Assembly: GCA_018667995.1 (NCBI GenBank)
Contig: JABIQT010000535.1
Location: forward strand, 1-6,106
From: Candidatus Latescibacterota bacterium
GTDB lineage: Bacteria > JAAXHH01 > JABIQT01
Reading direction: 5' to 3'
DNA: 6,106 nucleotides
In this document: piece by piece, positions 1 to 6,106 of the stretch
Numbering within the stretch: the first letter of the stretch is position 1
Layout: every line of letters begins with the position of its first letter
The notes under the pieces: generated by a model
What the model was told of the DNA's origin: nothing
What the model saw: the letters and a program-made list of their open reading frames with translations, nothing else
Database searches by the model: none
Translations under genes and position numbers: made by a program

Positions 1-990
<990 letters not shown>

Positions 991-1006
991 TCAAGTGGAT
1001 CCAAAG

Positions 1007-1861
1007 TTACTTAATAGCTTCGGCACCACCGACAATATCCATCAATTCTGATGTAATAGTTGATTGACGTAGCTTATTCGCAGACAATGTCAATTCATCA
1101 ATAAGATCGCCTGCGTTTCGAGTCGCATTATCCATTGCCAGCATTCGAGCTGCTTCTTCAGCCGTATTGGACTCCAACAGGGTGCGCCAAATCTGAAACC
1201 TAAAGTGCTGCGGTAACAGGTCGTTTAGCAACACGGCCTGCGACGGTTCGTAGATGTATCCCGTGAAAAATGGATCTTCCTTAGGAGTCTCTGGCACAAC
1301 AGGAAGTAGTTGTTCAAGCACAAGGTTCTGTTGTCCGGCTGATTTGAATTCGTTGTAAAGAACATCGACGCGATCAATCTCGCCTGCCGTATACATGCCG
1401 ATCAGCTGATCTGCTATATCCATGGCATCTGAGTATTCCAATGCCTGAAAAACATTCAGGTAGCCTTCTATAATGTTGACCTTGCTACGTTTAAGTGTCT
1501 CCGCACCTTTACGGCCGATGCAGATTAAACTGGGAGGCAGGTCAGTGGCGCTATGTGTTTCAAGTGCTCGGCGAATCACATTGGAATTGAAGCTACCACA
1601 AAATCCACGATCTGCTGTGACTACCACCAACACCGATGCCCTCACCTCACGCTCAGCTAGCAGAGGATGCGCGTTCTTATCAGCCTGTGCAGACAAATGC
1701 TGAAGTAACTGCTTCATCTTATCCGAGTAAGGTCTGGCAGCAAAGAGCTGATCCTGTGCACGACGTAGGCGGACACCCGCGACTGTCTGCATAGCCCTCG
1801 TTATCTTCTGAATGTCTTTCGTGCCACCAATCCGTCGCCGGATTTCCTTTAAGGACGGCAT
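1007..1861 (-). CDS. atpG: F1 ATP synthase subunit gamma
   Basis: Gamma is the central shaft that couples c-ring rotation to conformational changes in the three beta subunits. The 284-residue length is normal for the family. The N-terminal helix begins MPSLKEIRRRIGGTKDIQKI and the C-terminal helix holds NKLRQSTITSEL (262-273), which together form the antiparallel coiled coil inside the head. The family signature I-T-x-E-x2-[DE]-x3-G-A-x-A is present at 269-282. The Rossmann-like middle domain shows VTADRGFCGSFNSNV (81-95). R265, Q266 and T270 match the residues that contact the beta catch loop in E. coli. The ATG at 1861-1859 has AAAGG upstream; another ATG ten codons' distance or less upstream is out of frame. 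The gene lies 24 bases after atpA and 43 before atpD. Confidence 0.98.
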   Translation of the reverse strand: MPSLKEIRRRIGGTKDIQKITRAMQTVAGVRLRRAQDQLFAARPYSDKMKQLLQHLSAQADKNAHPLLAEREVRASVLVVVTADRGFCGSFNSNVIRRALETHSATDLPPSLICIGRKGAETLKRSKVNIIEGYLNVFQALEYSDAMDIADQLIGMYTAGEIDRVDVLYNEFKSAGQQNLVLEQLLPVVPETPKEDPFFTGYIYEPSQAVLLNDLLPQHFRFQIWRTLLESNTAEEAARMLAMDNATRNAGDLIDELTLSANKLRQSTITSELMDIVGGAEAIK

Positions 1862-1885
1862 GTTGCCCTTTCCATGGCTCTATCT

Positions 1886-3418
1886 TTACTTCTGAAACGT
1901 CGCTGTAAAGGCCTCAATGGCAGCCACAATTCGCTTTTCCAGGTCGGCAGTTAGTTTCTGTTTTTCTCTGATCTCGTCACCTATATCAGGATTCTTCATT
2001 TCGATAAACTCGAGAAGTTCTTTCTCAAATCTTCGTACCTCTTCCACGTCTATGCCGTTTAGAAACCCGTTGACTCCGGCATAGATGGAGATGATCTGTT
2101 TTTCTACTGGCAATGGCGCGTATTGGTCCTGTTTTAAGAGTTCGACCAGCCGCTCACCCAAATGGAGCTCCTGCTGCGTAGATTTATCGAGTCCCGATGT
2201 TCCGAATCTAGCAAATGCCTCCAACTCTCGGTATCGTGCCAGGGCGACTTTCAACTGTTTGGAAACATGACGATGGCTCATGGCGGGAATTTGTGCCGCA
2301 CCACCAACTCTGGAAACTGATAGGCCCACGTTAACGGCAGGACGTACACCTGCATAAAACAAATTCGATTCCAAATATATCTGCCCGTCTGTAATCGAAA
2401 TAACATTGGTTGGGATGTAGGTCGATACGTCACCAAACTGTGTTTCTATCACGGGCAGGGCCGTCAACGACCCACCGCCTGCGTCATCACTCATTTTGGC
2501 GGCCCGTTCCAATAGACGCGAGTGTACATAAAATACATCGCCCGGATATGCTTCGCGCCCGGGTGGTCTTCGTAGATTGAGTGAAAGTTGCCTATAGGCC
2601 ACTGCGTGTTTTGAGAGATCATCGTAGACAGCCAGTGCATGACGGCCATTATCTCGGTAAAACTCACCCATAGCAGCCCCTGCATAAGGAGCCATGTATT
2701 GCATGGGAGCTGGTGAACTGGCGGGAGCCGATACGACAACCGTATACTCCATTGCCCCAGCGTCCTCAAGCGTTTTCACAGTCTTTGCAACCGTGGAACC
2801 CTTTTGGCCAATTGCCACATAGATGCAGGCTACATCCTGGCCTTTTTGGTTTATTATGGCATCCACCGCCACTGCCGTCTTGCCAGTTTGTCTATCTCCG
2901 ATTATGAGTTCGCGCTGTCCTCTTCCCACAGCAAACATACTATCGATAACTTTCAAACCGGTATACATCGGTTCAGACACGGGCTGGCGCTGAATCACGC
3001 CGGGTGCCTTCCGCTCGATTGGGCGAGTCTCTGGATTCTCAATGGGACCCTTACCGTCCACAGGTCGTCCGAGCGGATCGACCACACGGCCAAGGAGTCC
3101 ATCACCGACAGTACACTCAGCGATTTTCTGGGTCCTTCGAACAGAGTCGCCCTCTTTTACCTGTGTATCATCGCCAAACAGAATACAGCCTACATTGTCT
3201 TCTTCCAGATTAAGTACCATGCCAACGACATCATTGGGCAATTCAACCAATTCACCAGCCATGACGTTGGAGAGTCCGTGAACACGAGCTATACCGTCGC
3301 CTACCTGGATAATTGTCCCGGTCTCATATATGTCGACTTCGCGCTTGAAGTCGAGCACCTGTTTTTTCAGGAGTTCCGAGACTTCGTCCGCACGGACCTC
3401 CAAAGCGTCAAGCGCCAT
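1886..3418 (-). CDS. atpA: F1 ATP synthase subunit alpha
   Basis: Alpha forms the non-catalytic nucleotide sites of the alpha3-beta3 head and supplies the arginine finger to the catalytic sites on beta. At 510 residues it is full length. Order: N-terminal helix and barrel (1-95), nucleotide domain with Walker A GDRQTGKT (174-181, Gln in the usual alpha position), [15 protein letters not shown] (283-297), the alpha/beta signature [10 protein letters not shown] (360-369) followed by the arginine finger R370, then a helical C-terminal domain. That last domain is unusual: [20 protein letters not shown] (379-398) replaces the common AMKKVAGxLRLDLAQYRE pattern, apparently with two extra residues, and FGTSGLD (405-411) appears one residue longer than the common FGSDLD. 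The reading frame is continuous across this, so it is not a sequencing frameshift. The ATG has GGAG six bases upstream. Confidence 0.99.
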   Translation of the reverse strand: MALDALEVRADEVSELLKKQVLDFKREVDIYETGTIIQVGDGIARVHGLSNVMAGELVELPNDVVGMVLNLEEDNVGCILFGDDTQVKEGDSVRRTQKIAECTVGDGLLGRVVDPLGRPVDGKGPIENPETRPIERKAPGVIQRQPVSEPMYTGLKVIDSMFAVGRGQRELIIGDRQTGKTAVAVDAIINQKGQDVACIYVAIGQKGSTVAKTVKTLEDAGAMEYTVVVSAPASSPAPMQYMAPYAGAAMGEFYRDNGRHALAVYDDLSKHAVAYRQLSLNLRRPPGREAYPGDVFYVHSRLLERAAKMSDDAGGGSLTALPVIETQFGDVSTYIPTNVISITDGQIYLESNLFYAGVRPAVNVGLSVSRVGGAAQIPAMSHRHVSKQLKVALARYRELEAFARFGTSGLDKSTQQELHLGERLVELLKQDQYAPLPVEKQIISIYAGVNGFLNGIDVEEVRRFEKELLEFIEMKNPDIGDEIREKQKLTADLEKRIVAAIEAFTATFQK

Positions 3419-3473
3419 AACTTTCTCCCATTCCCCGCTAAATTAATAGGTGTTGCCTGAATATCATGTATTT

Positions 3474-4016
3474 CTAACGGCCAACAAGGGCCTGCCTGAT
3501 CGATTGCATATGCACATGGAGACTACTGTCAAACACGGTATCCCCAACCTTGGCTATGAAGCCCCCTATCAGTCCTGGATCTACTGAACTATGCATCCGG
3601 ATTGTCTTTCCTGTATAGGCTTCGAGCTTTGTCTGAAGTGCATCGGTCTGTTCCACGGCCATCTTCACGGTACTTATTACGTCCGCATTCACAATTCCGT
3701 CAAGCTCATCAAGCAGAGAAACGCATGCGACCAGAATTTCACTCAGAAACCGCTCACGTTTTTTAGCCACCGTCAATAGCACGAAATTGAGCGTAATCTG
3801 TTGCACTTTTTCCTGAAAGATATCACCAATTATGCCTTGCTTTACGGAAACAGTCAGCGACCGATCTTGAAGGAAAAGTCCCAATTCTTCCGACGAATCC
3901 ATCAATTTCTGCAGACCCTCAATGTCCCGCCTTACTTCTGCCAATACCCCGCTCTCCTGAGCGGCGTCCAGCCACGCGGTTGCGTACCTGAATGGAATAT
4001 CTGTGCTCTTAGCCAT
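3474..4016 (-). CDS. atpH: F1Fo ATP synthase subunit delta (OSCP homologue)
   Basis: Delta sits on top of the head and fixes the peripheral stalk b to alpha, so the head does not spin with gamma. I place the start at the ATG at 4016-4014, giving 180 residues, typical for the family: GGAG lies five bases before it. A GTG one codon earlier (4019-4017) is open too but leaves only two bases to the same ribosome site. The N-terminal helical domain (about 1-105) begins AKSTDIPFRYATAWLDAAQ, with the Y/F-A-x-A motif typical of delta. The C-terminal domain carries the conserved VDPGLIGGFIAKVGDTVFD (145-163), which matches the delta signature closely except for Ala155 where an aliphatic residue is more usual. 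It lies 21 bases after atpF and 55 before atpA. Confidence 0.96.
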   Translation of the reverse strand: MAKSTDIPFRYATAWLDAAQESGVLAEVRRDIEGLQKLMDSSEELGLFLQDRSLTVSVKQGIIGDIFQEKVQQITLNFVLLTVAKKRERFLSEILVACVSLLDELDGIVNADVISTVKMAVEQTDALQTKLEAYTGKTIRMHSSVDPGLIGGFIAKVGDTVFDSSLHVHMQSIRQALVGR

Positions 4017-4021
4017 CACAT

Positions 4022-4025
4022 CTCC
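4022..4025 (-). promoter_or_regulatory. Shine-Dalgarno site that favours the ATG start of atpH
   Basis: GGAG is five bases before the ATG at 4016 but only two before the alternative GTG at 4019. Spacing therefore favours the ATG and a 180-residue delta subunit. Confidence 0.65.
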
Positions 4026-4037
4026 ATCATGTCAGCT

Positions 4038-4544
4038 TCAGCTGGACACGGGCAACTGATCTATGAATCCGTCAATAACTGCCTTGTGCCTTCCCTCATC
4101 CAGCTCCGTATCCAGAACACGACCTGCAATCTGCATGGCCAAGTCACCTACTTGTGCCCGCAATTCCATGATAGCCTGATTCTTCTCACGCTGTATTTCA
4201 AGCCTGGCCTTGGTGAGGGCCTGCTCTGCATCATCTGCTGCAGCCTCAAGTATCTTCTCTCGCTGTGTGTTGGCATCCTCAATGGCTGTCTGCATCCTGC
4301 TGCGGGCCTCCATCTCGATCTCCGCCAATTTCCGTGCTACTTCTTCATGAAGACTGTCCAGGTTCTTCTGGTCCTTCTCCAACTTGGCCAGGCGATCTTG
4401 AATGTCCTTTTTCCGCGCCTCAACCACATCCGCCACCTGGCCGAATACGTACTTCTTAAGGATCAGAAACAGTAGAAAGAATCCGAAAATCTGCAGGATG
4501 AGTGCGCTCGGGTTTATTCCAAGGCTATGTAAAAGAGTTTCCAC
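4038..4544 (-). CDS. atpF: Fo ATP synthase subunit b (peripheral stalk)
   Basis: Subunit b is the membrane-anchored stator stalk that links subunit a to delta and the F1 head. The 168-residue protein has one N-terminal membrane helix (about 13-29, ALILQIFGFFLLFLILK), then a long highly charged, alanine-rich helix (about 36-145) with no proline or aromatic breaks, as expected for the b dimer, and a C-terminal delta-binding tail. Start choice is well determined: the initiation codon is GTG at 4544-4542, an in-frame TGA lies two codons upstream, and AAGGAA stands eight bases before it. Only one b-type gene is present, so the stalk is presumably a homodimer rather than a b/b' heterodimer as in cyanobacteria and phototrophic proteobacteria. 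It follows atpE after 77 bases and precedes atpH by 21. Confidence 0.97.
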   Translation of the reverse strand: METLLHSLGINPSALILQIFGFFLLFLILKKYVFGQVADVVEARKKDIQDRLAKLEKDQKNLDSLHEEVARKLAEIEMEARSRMQTAIEDANTQREKILEAAADDAEQALTKARLEIQREKNQAIMELRAQVGDLAMQIAGRVLDTELDEGRHKAVIDGFIDQLPVSS

Positions 4545-4552
4545 GCGTCAGA

Positions 4553-4558
4553 TTCCTT
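4553..4558 (-). promoter_or_regulatory. Shine-Dalgarno site of atpF (GTG start)
   Basis: AAGGAA lies eight bases before the GTG at 4544. With an in-frame TGA only two codons upstream of the GTG, this site supports GTG as the real initiation codon. Confidence 0.75.
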
Positions 4559-4574
4559 AGTTCATTTGCTGAAG

Positions 4575-4604
4575 AGCGTCCTCATAATTGTTAACCTGGA
4601 CGCT
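4575..4604 (-). repeat. Inverted repeat in the atpE-atpF spacer
   Basis: AGCGTCC (minus strand 4604-4598) and GGACGCT (4581-4575) are exact complements and can form a seven-base-pair stem with a 16-base AT-rich loop. It sits about 18 bases after the atpE stop codon and about 30 before the atpF start, without a T tract. It resembles the intercistronic stems that protect upstream message or set segment boundaries in operons, which would fit the higher need for subunit c. Function is inferred only from position. Confidence 0.45.
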
Positions 4605-4621
4605 TACCGATTTGCCATTGA

Positions 4622-4894
4622 CTAGTTTCCGGCCTGCGCCAGTTGCAGGATCTGTTCGAATGTAGGCAGGTTGCCAAGCAAGAGGAACGCAATGACCAAT
4701 GAATAGATGACCAGAGACTCAATAAGTGCTAAGCCGATGATCATCATCAGCTGAATACGACCTGCTGCCTCCGGCTGGCGGGACACGCCCTGTACGGCGT
4801 ACGCCGTAGCAATGCCCTGCCCAAGACCCGCACCGATGACACATAGCGGAAGACCTATTCCGATAGCCAGTGCCAGACCCATGTAGTACAACAT
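4622..4894 (-). CDS. atpE: Fo ATP synthase subunit c (rotor ring, ion-binding)
   Basis: Subunit c forms the membrane rotor ring; each copy carries one ion per turn between the half-channels of subunit a. I start at the ATG at 4894-4892 (90 residues) because AAAGGAG lies six bases upstream. The frame stays open 15 more codons to 4939, but that extension is charged and has no ribosome site of that quality. Helix 1 is about 4-36 with the glycine-rich GAGLGQG (21-27), the polar loop RQPEA is at 39-43, and helix 2 is about 47-75. The ion-binding carboxylate is E59 in LIESLVIYSLVIAF. Q26, S60 and Y64 match Na+ ligands of the Ilyobacter tartaricus ring (Q32, S66, Y70), while the position of its T67 is Leu61. 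No signal for lipoprotein or secretion is seen. A 15-residue tail follows helix 2. Confidence 0.97.
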   Translation of the reverse strand: MLYYMGLALAIGIGLPLCVIGAGLGQGIATAYAVQGVSRQPEAAGRIQLMMIIGLALIESLVIYSLVIAFLLLGNLPTFEQILQLAQAGN

Positions 4895-4900
4895 GTAGTT

Positions 4901-4907
4901 CTCCTTT
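4901..4907 (-). promoter_or_regulatory. Strong Shine-Dalgarno site of atpE
   Basis: AAAGGAG precedes the ATG at 4894 by six bases. It decides the 90-residue start against the longer open frame reaching 4939. A strong site suits subunit c, which is needed in many copies per complex. Confidence 0.85.
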
Positions 4908-4944
4908 CTGAGACCTAACTTAATGGCGACATTGATCAAGGGAG

Positions 4945-4979
4945 CGGACGCCTAGCTGCCACCATCTGCCGTTCGTCCG
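4945..4979 (-). repeat. Inverted repeat in the atpB-atpE spacer
   Basis: CGGACG (minus strand 4979-4974) and CGTCCG (4950-4945) could pair as a six-base-pair GC-rich stem around a 23-base loop. No run of T follows, so it is not a canonical intrinsic terminator. It lies in the 93-base spacer upstream of atpE and might affect transcript processing or stability there. The large loop makes the pairing weak, and chance is a real alternative. Confidence 0.3.
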
Positions 4980-4987
4980 ATTCGCAA

Positions 4988-5785
4988 TTAATGATGCTCT
5001 TCGTTATCATGACCTTCGATAAACTGGGCGATGTATATGGCCACAAGAACAGAAAAAACCATCGCCTGCAGCAGCCCTACAAATGCACCGAAAAGTAGCA
5101 TCGGCAACTGCAATGGCACATAGGGTATCTCGAAATGACCAATTAGCAAGACGGGAGAAAAGCCCATCAACACAGCAATCACTGTCTCTTTGCCAAACAT
5201 GTTTCCGTAAAGACGAAAAGCGAGCGACACGACCTTTGCGAGTTCGCCGATAATGTGCAACGGCAACATCAGGGGCCCCAACCATGCTGGTTCGCCCCAG
5301 AAGTGCTTAAGATATGATCCGAATCCAAGTTCCTTAATCGCAATCAGCTGGACGGCAACAACACCGATCAAAGCAAAGCCCAGTGTGGTATTCAGATCAG
5401 CCGTCGGCGACTGAAATCCTGGCACAAGGCCAATGAAATTAAGAAGTAGGATGTATAGAAAAAACGTAGAGATAAAAGGAATGTATTTACGCCCTTTTTC
5501 ACCGACGATATCGATGAACAAGTCCGTAAGACCTTCAAGGGCGATCTCAAGCAGATTCTGCGAGGTACCTTCTGGAATTACCTTGAGTTTACGGACGGTA
5601 ATCACCAGGAAACCGACGATAAATGCTAAAACAATACCGGTGTTCAGCAATAGATCCGGTTGCTTGTCAGGCTGGGGAATAAACTCTTTGAAGGGGCTCA
5701 AGAGAAAGAGCCCGTGCAACAGGGAATAATGTACTTCTTCTTCACCGCCGCCAGCTAATGGCAGAAACAATGGTATACCGAGCAA
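4988..5785 (-). CDS. atpB: Fo ATP synthase subunit a (ion channel)
   Basis: Subunit a provides the two ion half-channels next to the c ring. The 265-residue protein starts at TTG (5785-5783): an in-frame TAG lies four codons upstream, AGGAGG stands five bases before the TTG, and the first in-frame ATG is only at codon 172, too late for a functional protein. Hydrophobic segments lie at about 49-65, 103-122, 133-152, 169-190, 203-220 and 227-256. The essential arginine is R191 in SLAFRLYGNMFGKE, matching E. coli R210; E200 matches E. coli E219. Q240 in GLLQAMVF probably corresponds to E. coli Q252, with a longer connecting stretch (EIPYVPLQLP) in between. The loop SPTADLNTT (126-134) is typical of bacterial a subunits. 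The tail ends in a charged, His-rich EGHDNEEHH. It follows the atpI-like gene by 92 bases. Confidence 0.97.
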   Translation of the reverse strand: MLGIPLFLPLAGGGEEEVHYSLLHGLFLLSPFKEFIPQPDKQPDLLLNTGIVLAFIVGFLVITVRKLKVIPEGTSQNLLEIALEGLTDLFIDIVGEKGRKYIPFISTFFLYILLLNFIGLVPGFQSPTADLNTTLGFALIGVVAVQLIAIKELGFGSYLKHFWGEPAWLGPLMLPLHIIGELAKVVSLAFRLYGNMFGKETVIAVLMGFSPVLLIGHFEIPYVPLQLPMLLFGAFVGLLQAMVFSVLVAIYIAQFIEGHDNEEHH

Positions 5786-5790
5786 TATGC

Positions 5791-5796
5791 CCTCCT
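5791..5796 (-). promoter_or_regulatory. Shine-Dalgarno site that fixes the TTG start of atpB
   Basis: The minus strand reads AGGAGG followed by GCATA and then TTG. This is a perfect six-base anti-16S match at a five-base spacing. It overlaps the neighbourhood of an in-frame TAG, so no earlier start is possible apart from an unlikely ATA. The strong site probably compensates for the weak TTG codon. Confidence 0.85.
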
Positions 5797-5816
5797 AAGA
5801 TTTACTGTTCGGCCCT

Positions 5817-5845
5817 AATATAGTTCGGCTTAAGATACATTGCAA
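5817..5845 (-). promoter_or_regulatory. Candidate sigma-70-type promoter before atpB
   Basis: Read on the minus strand, TTGCAA (5845-5840, four of six matches to TTGACA) and TATATT (5822-5817, five of six matches to TATAAT) are separated by exactly 17 bases. Transcription would begin near 5810, leaving a leader of about 25 bases with the AGGAGG ribosome site. It would allow atpB and everything after it to be transcribed independently of atpI. This is a consensus match in an AT-richer spacer, not proof of activity, and the host's promoter preferences are unknown. Confidence 0.4.
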
Positions 5846-5877
5846 CCCCAAAACCTGGGAAAATTGAACCTGGTATA

Positions 5878-6106
5878 CTATCTTGGCCAAAATGCCATCT
5901 TTCCACCCAGAATAACGATCAGGACAGGGATCAATCCCGTGCCGATCATAAAACCAGCAGGATGGAACCAGGGCGATAGCACAATGGCGCCGCAGACCAC
6001 AACAAGAACGGGTATCTTAACAAGAAGCAGGATCAGGAGCTTCTGCCGTGCTTGCTGCAGTTTCTCGCCCGGTACGATATACCTTGAAACCAGATTTTGC
6101 GTGATA
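5878..6106 (-). CDS. atpI: AtpI-like ATP synthase accessory membrane protein (3' end only)
   Basis: An open frame enters from the right edge (first full codon at 6105-6103) and ends at TAG 5880-5878, giving 75 visible residues; the N-terminus is outside the window. After a short basic stretch (EKLQQARQK, 14-22) come two hydrophobic segments, about 23-43 (LLILLLVKIPVLVVVCGAIVL) in two parts and 50-68, joined by SPWFHP and ending in a small basic tail. That hairpin, and the place directly before atpB, fit the ATP synthase subunit I family, whose members have about four membrane helices and assist c-ring assembly or ion supply. The assignment rests mainly on position and topology, since the family is poorly conserved; another small membrane protein in the same position cannot be excluded from half a sequence. 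Confidence 0.75.
   Translation of the reverse strand, partial: ITQNLVSRYIVPGEKLQQARQKLLILLLVKIPVLVVVCGAIVLSPWFHPAGFMIGTGLIPVLIVILGGKMAFWPR

Noticed and set aside
2491-2769. Minus-strand open frame of 92 codons inside atpA
   Set aside because: It is an alternative frame of the alpha gene; the alpha frame is continuous and conserved on both sides, so no frameshift or second gene is needed.
2804-3460. Plus-strand open frame of 218 codons opposite the N-terminal half of atpA
   Set aside because: It mirrors highly conserved atpA codons and has no recognisable domain; the alpha protein fully explains the sequence.
3801-4475. Long plus-strand open frame of 224 codons opposite atpH and atpF
   Set aside because: It lies antisense to two certain genes and spans their junction; its translation is rich in Cys, Leu and His without any family pattern, as expected from the complement of a coding frame.
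4622-4939. A 105-residue version of subunit c starting at 4939
   Set aside because: The extra 15 residues are charged and atypical, and the AAAGGAG site points to the ATG at 4894.
5007-5285. Minus-strand open frame of 92 codons inside atpB
   Set aside because: It is a shifted frame within the clear subunit a gene and its translation is Arg/Cys-rich without membrane segments or family match.
5850-5875. Short CCCA/TGGG pairing and repeated CCAGGTT just after the atpI-like stop, considered as a terminator
   Set aside because: The stem is only four base pairs and no T tract follows, so a terminator between atpI and atpB is not supported.

Overview
The window is one continuous bacterial F-type (F1Fo) ATP synthase operon, read entirely from the minus strand. 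In transcription order (right to left) it holds an atpI-like gene (3' end only), atpB (subunit a), atpE (c), atpF (b), atpH (delta), atpA (alpha), atpG (gamma) and atpD (beta, cut by the left edge after 321 codons). This is the classical I-B-E-F-H-A-G-D order; atpC (epsilon) would be expected just outside the left edge. All complete genes look intact, with no frameshifts and no fused or inserted genes. I see no tRNA, rRNA, CRISPR array, mobile element or plus-strand gene.

Layout on the plus-strand axis: 1-963 atpD (partial), 1007-1861 atpG, 1886-3418 atpA, 3474-4016 atpH, 4038-4544 atpF, 4622-4894 atpE, 4988-5785 atpB, 5878-6106 atpI-like (partial). Gaps are 21 to 93 bases and no gene-free stretch reaches 300 bases. 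The three widest gaps surround the Fo genes a, c and b. They hold a promoter-like sequence before atpB and a short inverted repeat on each side of atpE. Two genes use non-ATG starts (TTG for atpB, GTG for atpF), each with a clear Shine-Dalgarno sequence.

The products assemble into one machine. Subunits a, b and c form the membrane Fo part: ion half-channels, peripheral stalk and rotor ring. Alpha, beta and gamma form the catalytic head and central shaft, and delta joins b to the head. AtpI is an accessory membrane protein linked to c-ring assembly.

The host is a bacterium of undetermined phylum. A single b gene without a b' paralogue, and atpD directly following atpG, argue against cyanobacteria and against the split arrangement known from many Bacteroidetes. 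The base composition looks moderate. I could not place the lineage from the sequence alone.

I found no undescribed system here. The most informative details are a c-subunit ion site that mixes Na+-type and H+-type residues, sequence variants at rotor-facing loops of alpha and beta, and the candidate regulatory elements around atpB and atpE.
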